In this document: positions 21,310 through 31,006 of the stretch, piece by piece
Numbering within the stretch: position 1 is the stretch's first letter
How the letters are laid out: every line of letters begins with the position of its first letter
NCBI RefSeq assembly: GCF_010389155.1
Contig: NC_057761.1
Span: 22,818,501 to 22,882,500 of the forward strand
Direction: 5' to 3'
DNA length: 64,000 nt
Source: Erigeron canadensis
Taxonomy: Eukaryota > Streptophyta > Magnoliopsida > Asterales > Asteraceae
The notes under the pieces: model-generated
The model's database searches: none
Told to the model about the DNA's origin: nothing
The model's input: the letters and a program-made list of their open reading frames with translations, nothing else
Program-made: the position numbers and the translations under genes

Positions 21310-23286
21310 CTAGGTAGCAAAACTGGAAGAATCCATCAATTCTTTTGGCACGAGCTTGCTAATCAATTCAGAAAGAGTGGTACCTAGTGATCCAGCGGCA
21401 ATTGAGTCAATTAGCAAGGATAATGTTGAAACATCAAGTGAGTAACCCCTTGCATCCATTTCCTGTAAAAGCATCTCTATGTCAACATAGTGCTTATTCT
21501 TTAGATATCCTTGGAGAAGAACACAGTAAGTAACACTATTTGGCGAGCAACCACTCTGGTCCATTTTGAGAAACATCTCCTTTGCATCGCCCAATAAACC
21601 TTCACGACACAAAGAACTTATCATCACATTATATGTCCGGACATCAGGTTGCAAACCTTTAACCAACAGATCCTGGAAAAGATCCCTTGCGATATCGAAC
21701 TTATGGCATTTACTTGCACCATCAATAAGGGTAGTGTACACAACAATACTTGAATTAAGCTTGCTATTACCCATTAGATTGAACAAAGAGATTGCATCTT
21801 CTACAAGATGGTTGTTGCAAAGACCTTCTAGAACAATGCCATAAGTCAATTCGTTTGGAACATTGCCTTGTTCTCGCATGTCATCAAAGAGTTTACGTGC
21901 AACCCCACAATGCCCGGCCCTAAACAATCCTTGCAACATCGTGCTGTAAGTGACTGTATTGGGTTTCAAACCCTTCCTAGTCATTTCACTGAACATTTGC
22001 AAGGCCTCATCTATCTTTGAATTCTTGCAGTACCCATTCAATAAACTGCTGTAAGTAATAACATTAGGGACGATACCTTTAGACACCATGGAATTAAAAA
22101 CTGTCTTAGCTTTGGTCATTTCACCTCTCAAACAATAACCATCGATAAGTGAGTTGTAAGTCACTATGTTAGGAAGCGTGCCTTTCTCAATCATGACGTT
22201 GATAACAGTCTCAGCATCTTTTACCCGACCTTCTTTGCCGAATGCATCAACCAATATACTGTAAGTATGAACATCGGGAGAGATCCTATAATCCTCCATT
22301 TCTTTTAGCATCTTATACACCTCATCCCACTGATTTAATTTAGATAGGCCAGAAATCAAAGAGCTGTAAGTGATGACATTAGGTGCAATGCGTTTTTGAA
22401 AGACCATCTCTTTAAATAGTTTGAAGGCGTCATCAATCATTTGGTCCTTGCAAAGACTATCAATGATTGTGCTATATACGACAACATCAGGTTTACGGCC
22501 TCTTTCATCCATCAGCCTAAGCAAAGAAATGGCAATAGCATTATTACCGATTTTGCAAAGGCCTTTGATCATTGTGGAGTACATAACAACATTAGGTTCG
22601 CAAAGTTTTCGTTTGATGAGCTTTTTGAAGAATCGCTCAGCCTCAAGAATACGATCTTCTAGGATGAGCCCGTCTAAGAGGGTGCTAAAAGTGAAGACAT
22701 TTGGTACAATATATCGTCTATAGGAAAGACCTAAAAGTGCAAAACCGTCGTTGGTTCTACGCAAACGACAACAACACTTGATGGCAATACTGGTGGTGTA
22801 GTGATCAACAGGAAGACCAAGGGAACACATTCGTTTAAAGAGATGAATGGAAATTGAAAAATGTTTCATTTTGGTGACAGAATTCAACAGCTGATTGAAA
22901 TAAATAACAGATGGAAGAGGGTTTCTTTGAGACATTTCATCGAACAGGTTCAAGGCATCTTCCAAATTTGAAACTTTTTGGTATTTAGAAGGAGCAGGGG
23001 GGTCGACATCAAAACGATTTGAAGAATGAAAATGAAAAACGGATGTAATTGAAGAAGTAAGAAAATTAATACTAGGTTTCAACTTGAAAAAATAGGTTGT
23101 TCGGTTCACCAATGTCGCCATTTCCAAAGTGGTAACTTTTTTATATTTAGAAGGAGGATCGAGATCAGAATAACTTTGAAGAATAAAAATGATAAGTGGA
23201 TGTTGAAGAAATAAGAAAGAAAATGAAAAGTAGTTGACCTTGGAAGAAATGGTTTGTTGGGTTCGCCAGTTAAGCCATTTTACCAT
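21310..23286 (-). CDS. Rf-like P-class PPR protein (gene C), duplicated leader
   Basis: Single exon, 658 codons from the first ATG at 23286. The mature region is nearly collinear with gene A: 14 full PPR repeats, a partial repeat, and a tail ending FAT. The 5/35 pairs read ND, SN, SN, SD, SN, SD, SN, NN, SN, SN, GS, TD, NN, CD. The N-terminus is odd: residues 1-55 repeat the leader found again from Met56 (MATLVNRTTYFFKL), both ending in a DPP..KY.KV..LE block. Met56 (23121) matches the start of gene A. The original ATG of the first leader is followed by TAA, and the open frame uses another ATG six bases upstream. Translation from 23121 would give 603 residues, closest to gene A. Likely mitochondrial RNA binding; target unknown. 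Confidence 0.92.
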   Translation of the reverse strand: MVKWLNWRTQQTISSKVNYFSFSFLFLQHPLIIFILQSYSDLDPPSKYKKVTTLEMATLVNRTTYFFKLKPSINFLTSSITSVFHFHSSNRFDVDPPAPSKYQKVSNLEDALNLFDEMSQRNPLPSVIYFNQLLNSVTKMKHFSISIHLFKRMCSLGLPVDHYTTSIAIKCCCRLRRTNDGFALLGLSYRRYIVPNVFTFSTLLDGLILEDRILEAERFFKKLIKRKLCEPNVVMYSTMIKGLCKIGNNAIAISLLRLMDERGRKPDVVVYSTIIDSLCKDQMIDDAFKLFKEMVFQKRIAPNVITYSSLISGLSKLNQWDEVYKMLKEMEDYRISPDVHTYSILVDAFGKEGRVKDAETVINVMIEKGTLPNIVTYNSLIDGYCLRGEMTKAKTVFNSMVSKGIVPNVITYSSLLNGYCKNSKIDEALQMFSEMTRKGLKPNTVTYSTMLQGLFRAGHCGVARKLFDDMREQGNVPNELTYGIVLEGLCNNHLVEDAISLFNLMGNSKLNSSIVVYTTLIDGASKCHKFDIARDLFQDLLVKGLQPDVRTYNVMISSLCREGLLGDAKEMFLKMDQSGCSPNSVTYCVLLQGYLKNKHYVDIEMLLQEMDARGYSLDVSTLSLLIDSIAAGSLGTTLSELISKLVPKELMDSSSFAT

Positions 23287-23469
23287 ACAATTTCAAGAAA
23301 ATGAAATGAGTGTTTTCCATAGGTGGTCATCCATCTCTGCAAAGTAGTGGTCTCGACCTCCATCTACACAGCTGAAAATGGCCGAGTTTGATGCTCTAGA
23401 GAAAGTCCTTCATAAATGCCATGGATCAGATTCGAAAGGATATATGGAGGCGGTGGGGTGACGTATCGG

Positions 23470-23995
23470 CATTGGATATGTTATGGTTAGGTTCGAATAA
23501 AAACGGAACCGGAAAACCGAAAAATTTTAAAACCGAACCGTCAGAATCGAAACCGAACGCAAGTTATTATTTTTAAAACACGAATTGATCGATTCATGTT
23601 TTGGTGTTATGTCAAAAGACAACCTATAAAAATATCCAAACTGAACTAAATGTGATTTAACTTATTTAATATGTATATCATTTTTTTAAAACAACTTGTT
23701 AGTATTAATTGTTGGAAACCGAAGGCACCCCTGAAGATCAACGTTGCGATAAAAGCCATTTGTGTATTTTAGTTTTATATATCATATTTTCTTCATTAAT
23801 AATTGTAGTTAAATTTATAACATATAAGTGAGTGCAAAACAAAATTAATAACATAAAAACCGAAATTAAAACAGAAATAGACCCAAACCAAACTGAATCA
23901 AAACCAAATCCAACGGTTTTGGTTTTTTAAAAATCGAACGGATCGGTTCAGTTTTAGGTTTTATGTTAAAACTGACTCATACTCACCCCTAATTT
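23470..23995. mobile_element. Possible hAT-like element rich in CCGAA/CGGTT motifs
   Basis: Both ends are dense in ACCGAACC and its complement CGGTTTT, in inverted arrangement, and the right end reads CACCCCTAA as in related elements here. No target duplication could be found on the left, so limits and type are uncertain. Confidence 0.35.
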
Positions 23996-24319
23996 TTGTA
24001 AAATCTTTAAAAGTTATTATTGAAAAAAGATTATTACCTATTGTTTATATCACGTTTAAATTGTTGCCAAAAAATTCAACTTTTTTGGTTAAATAACAAG
24101 ATTAAATCGCAACAAAAACTCGAAAAATTCTCCATACCCCCTTCTTTTATCAGAGCATAAAATCAGTTCTAAATTTAAAAGACTAAGAGATGCTCATATT
24201 TTTTACGAGTATTTTTTGAGAACCCACCTAAATAAAGACTATAAAGTTTGTTTGTTAGAATTTAAATTAACATCATTTATTTTGTTTGTTCTATTAAAAA
24301 TCAGCAAAGGGATATATAA

Positions 24320-25066
24320 TAGGGATATTAAAAGTGCCAAATTCTGGTCCCGTCTGCGTACCGTCCTGGTCTCCGTATCGAGAACAATCCCATTCGGGAT
24401 CGGTATCGGTACTCATTTTTTTAAGTTCGTGGGACCGGTACTAATTGGTATTGGGACCGCAAAATACCAAGAATTCCCTTTTGGTCCCGACACATAAGAA
24501 ATGTTCATTTTATATCTCTATATTTATGTATATAAGAACATCTATAGCAATGTGTATCCATGGTAAGAGTACTAAACGATATACCATAGCCATGTAAAAA
24601 TTAGTATATAGTTGCATGTAGTAACCCGGCTTTTTATAGCCATGTATAAATTTTATATAGTTGCATGTAGTAACCTATAATATTCTAAGCATGGTGCTGA
24701 AAACAGAAGCACACGAACTATGAACAATCAAATCTTAATTGTCTAAATCAAAAAGTTGACATGTAAATTAAATTGATTTTGGACTGATCAAATTCACATT
24801 AATTTGTATGTGAAATCTGATATATGAGTGGTTCAGTTCTAATTTTGAATTCAAGGATATCATTTCCAACCAAAAAGATGGAGATATTTGGTTAACCAGA
24901 GGCAAATCCAAAACAAAGTTGCAAAAATTCAGTACTAGTTTGAGAGTTGGTAGTCTCCTTACTCGGTACCACTCCCGTATAGATTCTTATCAGATCGGTA
25001 TCGGTATCCATTTTTGATCAAATTCAGGATCGGTATAAGACGGTACCACTCTCATACCCATCCCTG
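24320..25066. mobile_element. Possible hAT-like element rich in GGTACC/ATCGGT motifs
   Basis: The ends (24330-24490 and 24950-25066) carry repeated GTACCG, TCGGTATCGGTA and GGGACC motifs in inverted arrangement, bounded by AGGGAT and ATCCCT. No matching flanking duplication was seen. The 93-codon frame at 24216-24497 lies partly in these motifs and is not a credible gene. Confidence 0.35.
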
Positions 25067-25953
25067 ATACATAACTATATTATGAAAGAAGTAAGAATAA
25101 GAACGAGGATTAAGAGATATATGAGTTTTAATAATCATTGATCCAAACACATCAACCTTAAATTTTAAAATACTTGAATTTTTAAATCTAGAATACGACA
25201 AAAAACTTGATAATAATATCACATCTTTAGATAATCATAAAGTTAATTGCACATTTAATAGCAAGTTTAAACACATTTTACAAAGAGATTTTATAATATA
25301 CACTTAAAGGGTTTGATAGATTTAATAAAAATTTTAAGATTTAATTTGAAAAAGAAGCTAATAATACTCATAATATTTTAGACACAATATTTAAAAAGAC
25401 AAAAACTCAAATTAAATAGTAGAGAATTTAGCATATATTAAAAAACATATAACAAAAGACATTATAAAATATTCGTAACAAACAAGTAATATAACAACTA
25501 AGTTATTTTTTTATAAAGTAATAAACCAACAACTATAATAAGTAAAATAGAAAAACATGTTACAAATCAAGTAGAATTATTAGAAACAATAGGTTTTAGT
25601 TGAAGGATAAAATTGAAGTTAGTAGTATATAAAGAAGCTTTAGAAGAAGCTAACAAATATATACCAAAAGAATATAAAGATGAAATTACAATTTTTATAA
25701 AAATTTGGGAACATATAAAAGTGATAAAATATATCCAAGTTTGTTCACTTTCATAATTAGTTTATTGTTGTATATTATTAAAATGTTAAATAAATTACTT
25801 AACAGAGTTTATCAAGTTATTGAAAGTTAGATAATATATTAGAAAAGAAAGTATAATTTAGTATAGAAGAATTATATATGCAAAATCACATCAACATTAA
25901 AAAATTAAAAGTTAGCGATCTTAAAATAGAAAAAATTAATCACCTTATAAATA
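25067..25953. other. Very AT-rich spacer
   Basis: Almost entirely A and T, with short Lys/Ile-type frames that look like chance or long-dead coding sequence. No gene or element end was recognised. Confidence 0.4.
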
Positions 25954-26362
25954 CTAGTTAATCAACCCGGGTTCAACCCGAGTATGTTAATTAAAAGTTT
26001 AAAATTTTTAAATATGTTAAAAAATATATGTAATGTTTGTTATTGATATATTATAATTATTTGATATAAAACACATAATTCAATTAACACAATAAACGCA
26101 ATCATAATTTTAAAACAAGAATAACTATTGAGTTAAGTAAATAGATATTTCACTTGTAAAATTATATAAGATATTTTATTTTCTTTTCAATAAATAATTA
26201 ATATTTTTATTCAACGTACATATAAGGGGCTATCTTTATACTATTCATAATATAACATCATAATTCAATAAAAACTTTTTCAAGATAAAATATGGACATG
26301 CCATATCAAAAACTTTCTTAAAATATCTGTAAAAAATAATCTTGTTTTATTAATAATAGAGA
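25954..26362 (-). mobile_element. Helitron (CCCGGGT family), intact-looking copy
   Basis: Read on the minus strand it starts TCTCTATTATTAATAAAAC after an A and ends CCCGGGTTGATTAACTAG before a T, with an inverted CGGGTT/AACCCG pair just upstream of the CTAG terminus. A second copy with the same ends lies at 26495-27577. Confidence 0.6.
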
Positions 26363-26759
26363 TTAGATAACACGAAAAAGAATGATATAAATAAACCATT
26401 TTTAAGAAGAAGTTGTACACTACAAGAAGCAAGAACATCTACTGGTAGTTTACATAACATTATTTCATTAGATTCATTTTCTTATATAGATTAACTAGTT
26501 AATCAACCCGGGTTTAGTCGGGGCATATTAATTAAAATTGTAAGACTATAAAATAAATGAAAAGAAATTATGTAATATTTGTTTTTAAAACATTATAACT
26601 TGATATAAATCTAATAATTCAACTAAAACAATAATTATATAGTTAATAAATCAACTAAATAAAAAAAACATTTTATTTGTGATATTATATAAGAGAGATT
26701 TTTTATTCTTTAAACAAATGATTGATATTTTTATGCTATTTCTATATTATTTATATATA

Positions 26760-27226
26760 CGAGAACAAGTACCCGCGCGTTGCGGTGGTGAGATGGTGGG
26801 GTGATACCTAGGTCATAAAGTATGATAGGTTATAGGAGTTGATATGTCATAAAGTATGATAGTCAAATGCCTTAGCCGTACGGGCTCCGCCCTCGGATTT
26901 AAAAATTTGTCGAAAGTATATCGAATGACATCTTTAATCAAAGAGCATGAAATTTTAAGAACACCCATACAATTTTTATAATTTATCGATGTACGGTTTT
27001 TGAGATAAAAGATTTTGAGTGAATTGGAGGAATAAATGATTTATGGAGGAGAAAGAAAAAAGATGATTGGTTGAGATTTGAGGAGAGAGAAAGGGTATTA
27101 TAGTTATTTTAGATAAATATAAAATAGATAGGAGGGGCATTTTGGGGAATTACTTAAAATCAATATTGAAAATTTCAAGTTCAATATTAAAAATCTAGGG
27201 AGATACTGCTTTATAATATAGTATAA
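26760..27226 (-). mobile_element. Small Helitron, same family as 1588-1989
   Basis: On the minus strand it starts TATACTATATTATAAAGC and ends with hairpin CCGCAACGCGCGGG then TACTTGTTCTCG. The body shares 'acaatttttataatttatcg', 'tcgaatgacatct' and 'cgtacgggctccg' strings with the copies at 1588 and 28956. Confidence 0.65.
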
Positions 27227-27242
27227 ATATATGACATCATAA

Positions 27243-27485
27243 TCTATACTCTATATAAAAGAAAATACCCCCCATGTTGAAAGTTACATGGGGAAAATGT
27301 CTAAAATGTCCTCCTATGTAATATTTTCACCTACAAGGCTACAACATCTCCATTAACCTTTTAAATCAATTACTTTTATATGAATTATCTACGGCACTCG
27401 ACGTCGCATCCACCACTAACACTCGCATCCACCACCACACTGTCGCCGTCACGACTACCGCCGTATCGCGCGGGTACAATGCTAG
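27243..27485 (+). mobile_element. Small Helitron with canonical CTAG end
   Basis: A 243-bp unit. It starts TCTATACTCTATATAAAAG after A and ends GCGCGGGTACAATG then CTAG before T. The body includes 'catgttgaaagttacatggg' and 'aaaatgtctaaaatg', shared with 51007-51250 in the first GDSL gene. Confidence 0.72.
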
Positions 27486-27737
27486 TTAAATAAAAAGAAT
27501 TTTTAAGTGAAATATGGATTTACCACGTCAACTAATAATAACTATAAAAAACAATCTTCTTTTATTATATATAGAGATTAGAAAAAGATCTAATTCCAAT
27601 AGTATACCACAGACTACACAGTTAGAAGAATATATAGATTAAAACCGGAACATCAATTTATATAATCAACACTAGTTAGATATTTTAAATCCCACAATAC
27701 TTTATCAAATATGAAGACTAAATAAAAAGAAACTGCT

Positions 27738-27850
27738 TAGTGCTGCCTTCCGTGAGTTTTGAGCATCAATACCTCAACGGTGTACGAGGGTGGGTAAAAA
27801 CGTAAGCAGACCTTACCCCTACCTAAGTAGAGAGACTACTTCGAGTTTGT
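27738..27850 (-). repeat. Truncated SINE, 3' part (Au-like)
   Basis: The minus strand reads 'tctctctacttaggtagggg' then 'taaggtctgcttacg' and on to 'cccaccctcgtacaccgttg', the conserved body of a widespread plant SINE type. The tRNA-like 5' part is missing. A related full unit is in a GDSL intron at 53040-53240. Confidence 0.6.
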
Positions 27851-27889
27851 TTTTTTTTTTTTACCTAAATGATGATTTAAGAAAAGATG

Positions 27890-28200
27890 ATTTAAAGTAC
27901 CTAAATTACCTTTCTTCTTTATTCACTAATTTAAACATCTCTACCTAATATACCCTTAAATTTAAACCACTCATTTTTTTTTCTCTCTCCTCAAATCGCA
28001 ACCACTCATTTTTTTCTCTCTTTTTTATAAATCATTTTATTCCTCTAATCCATTCAAAATCTTTTATCTCAAAAAACGCATATTGATAAAATATAAAAAT
28101 TGTATGGGTGTTCTTAAAATTTCATGGTCTTTTATTAAAGATGTAATTCGATATACTTTCGACGAATTTTTAAATTTGAGGGCGTACGGCTAAGGCATTT
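27890..28200 (+). repeat. Partial Helitron copy
   Basis: Shares the 'gggtgttcttaaaatttcatg', 'gatatactttcgacgaattt' and 'cgtacggctaaggcatttgg' segments with the Helitrons at 1588 and 28956 but lacks both ends. Confidence 0.5.
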
Positions 28201-28955
28201 GGCTTCGAGTTTTCAACCTTTGCATGAGATGTGGATCTGTTTACCATTAATCCAACCATGTTGCTCAAACAAGAAGACTAAATTTTAATACAATATTGAT
28301 TAGAAGTAGTAAAGAAGAAAGTCTGGAAGTAGTTGACAAATTAATATAGACTTATTTTCTCTAGATATTATATAAAGAATAAAACAGTTAAATAAAATTT
28401 TTTTTTCACAAATAGGTTTTGTAGTTATAATGATCAAAGTCTTAGGTAAAAAAAAATTTAAGAATACAATTACTAGCATCGTTAATAGAAAAAAGTTGCA
28501 AAACAGGATTAACATAACAATCATCTTAGCAATGACTTGTAACAATTTATTAAACAGACTTTAAGGGTCAGGATAAAAAGTGTTGACAGACCAACGAAAA
28601 TATTTTATATCTTATATAAACAAAATAAAATTATTATAACATCATTAATTTCTAAATAATACTTACTTGTTATTATTAGACTTCTTTACATTATTCATTT
28701 ATTTTTTTTATTGTCTTGATTTATGACATCATCTTATTAAAGTTTAAATCATACTCGAATTAATTTATGATTTATTTCTTTTCTAACTTAAGTTTCATGT
28801 AAAGTAAAATGTAATTATCTAATTTACCTTTTTCTTGAAATGATTATTTGCCAATTTTGGGTTAATAAGGTAATTATATTTATTCGAAATAAAAGGTATA
28901 CTATTTTGAGGTTATGAAACTATACCATAATTCTTAAACATCAACATAACTTAAT

Positions 28956-29320
28956 CTATACTATATTATAAAGCAAAAAGTCTCTGTGTAAATTTTAAGT
29001 TTCAATATTTACTTCCCCAAAATGCCCCCTTATTTATTCTATATTTACCAAACACTCTTTCTCTCTCCTCAAATTTCAACCAATCATCTTTTTTCTTTCT
29101 CCCCCGTACATCGATAAATTATAAAAATTATATGGGTGTTTCTAAAATTTCATGCTCTTTCATTAGAGATGTCATTCGATATACTTTCGATGAATTTTTC
29201 AATCCGATGACGGAACCCGTACGGTTAAGGCATTTGGCTATCACACTCTATGACATATTACACTTTATGACCTATCACCTCCACCATCTCACCGCCGCAA
29301 CGCGCGGGCACTTACTCTCG
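28956..29320 (+). mobile_element. Small Helitron, same family as 1588-1989
   Basis: A 365-bp unit. It starts TCTATACTATATTATAAAGC after AA and ends with hairpin CCGCAACGCGCGGG then CACTTACTCTCG before T. A further 3' end of the CCCGGGT family (ending TTAGCTAG) lies at about 29365, so this copy may sit inside another Helitron. Confidence 0.68.
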
Positions 29321-29539
29321 TATTATAAAAATCTAATATTAAGCCCGGGGTGAATCCGGGTTTATTAGCTAGTTGTAAGTAAAAATGATTAATTTTTCTA
29401 GCCAAATATAAAAATATTATAAATAAAAATAATAAGTGGATTGTTTATGATATTAGAAGAACGTTTAGGTTATTTTTTTTAAAAAAGATTGATTATTTTC
29501 CAAATTATATTATATATATATATATAAATGGCGTCACTT

Positions 29540-29760
29540 GATTTTCGTGCTACACAACTTTTTAACAATATTAGTCTCTATCGTTAAATACTTTACACTC
29601 ATAGTCCTTATTGTTAAAGAAGCCTCAAAGTTCTTAAGCAGTGTCGTTAAGTAGTTTAAAATAATAGTCCTTATCATTAAATAGTCCATGTCGTCAAATA
29701 TTTTCCAATAATGGTCCTCATCAGCTAACGGTCGCTTATGTTTCATTAAGGTGTTTAACG
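29540..29760. repeat. Degenerate tandem repeat, GTTAA-rich
   Basis: Phrases such as 'agtc(t/c)ttatcgttaaat' recur every 30-50 bp with many changes ('atagtccttattgttaaag', 'atagtccttatcattaaat', 'atggtcctcatcagctaac'). Confidence 0.55.
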
Positions 29761-29789
29761 AAAGTTATAAAAGATGCTCACATTTTAAA

Positions 29790-30625
29790 CTTTAATATTT
29801 CTAACTTTTGCCACCAAAGTTTCATTATCTTAACTTTCTACCACAAAACTTTTGTGTTTTTTTTGCTTCTCCTCTTCTAAACTTTCGACACGCAAATTTC
29901 ATTTTCTTTACTCTTCACCACATAACTTTTCAATTTTTGTCAACAAAGACTCACATTCATACTTTTTGTCACATAGTTCAATTTTTTTAACTTTTGACAC
30001 GAAAGTTCTATTTTGTTTATTTTTTCTAACTTTTGTCACGAAACATTTTATTTACTTTTTATCACATAAATTTACTAAAGTTTTCACCCTTTTACTTTTT
30101 GCACATCACTTTTATTTCTTTTACTTTTCTCACGATAGACTTCTTTTATTTATTTTTATACTTTTATTTTTTCCACTCTTTGCATGAAAGTTTTGTTTTT
30201 GTTACTTTTTATACTTTTTTATTTCTAAATTTTGACACGAAAGTTTCATCTTTTTTACTTTTTACCACATAACTTTTGGATTTCTAACTTTTGTCAACAA
30301 AGTTTCATTTTCTTAACTTTTTAGTACATAGCTTTATGTTTTTCAAGTTCAGCCACCAAAGTTTTGTTTTCTTTACTTTTTACCATATAATCTTGAGTTT
30401 TTGCCACATAACTTTCGATTTTATATCTTTTGGCATGGAACTTTTCTTTTCGTTGGTTTTTATGATTTTCTTTTTTCAACTTTCGACACGAAAGTTTCAC
30501 TTTTCTTATTTTTCACCAGGATTTTTAATTTTTGTCAACAAAGTTTTATATTTTTAACTTTTTATCACATAACTTTAACTTTTCCAACTTCAGCCACTAA
30601 AGTTTTATTTTATTTTCTTATATGT
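29790..30625. repeat. Pyrimidine-rich degenerate tandem repeat
   Basis: Over 800 bp built from variants of 'acttttgacacgaaagttt', 'cattttctttacttttt' and 'accacataacttt', spaced roughly 40-90 bp apart. The many overlapping open frames here (29808-30634) are Phe/Leu-rich by-products of the T-rich repeat and are not genes. It ends about 380 bp before the PIR start codon. Confidence 0.7.
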
Positions 30626-30889
30626 TTTACGTAGATCCCGCCCGGGTTAAAATACTGGTTGTCATTCTAATTGTAATAAACCCTGAATAAGATAAAGTAT
30701 AAAAATACGAGTTATAAAGATTTGTGACAGAAATTGACGAAAGCTTGTAGTGAAGTCGAAGCAAAATCACCAACTAACCAACCGAAATTTTATATTTTGA
30801 ATGGGTTTCCACTATGTAATTACAAATACCTTCTTTTTCACAAATCTCTAACCAAAATCCTACTCTCATTTGCTTCTCCACTCCATCAG

Positions 30890-30985
30890 GTACGTATCTA
30901 ACTCTCATTTTATACTCAATTCACTTACATATATACATATAACATATACATACATATAATGTATCTATATATCGTTTTTTAACAG
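30890..30985 (+). other. Probable 5'-UTR intron of the PIR gene
   Basis: A GTACGT donor follows 'ctccatcag' and a 'ttttttaacag' acceptor lies 21 bp before the ATG. The 96-bp spacer is T-rich and AT-rich as plant introns are. The first exon probably starts between 30730 and 30830; no clear transcription start is visible. Confidence 0.55.
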
Positions 30986-31006
30986 ATTCGTCGGTAGAGA
31001 TTTCCA

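Larger units (their letters stand above)
26495..27577 (-). mobile_element. Helitron (CCCGGGT family) with two Helitrons nested in it
   Basis: Minus-strand start TCTCTATATATAATAAAAG at 27577 and end CCCGGGTTGATTAACTAG at 26495, the same ends as the 409-bp copy at 25954-26362. The excess length is explained by two small Helitrons at 26760-27226 and 27243-27485. Removing them leaves a unit close in size to the intact copy. Confidence 0.6.

Noticed and set aside
27240..27490. CRISPR-like or satellite array from repeated GC-rich hairpins
   Set aside because: The hairpins are Helitron 3' ends at irregular spacing, and this is a plant nuclear region.
29808..30634. Five overlapping plus-strand open frames rich in Phe
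   Set aside because: They arise from T-rich degenerate tandem repeats in all frames, with no domain or codon signal.
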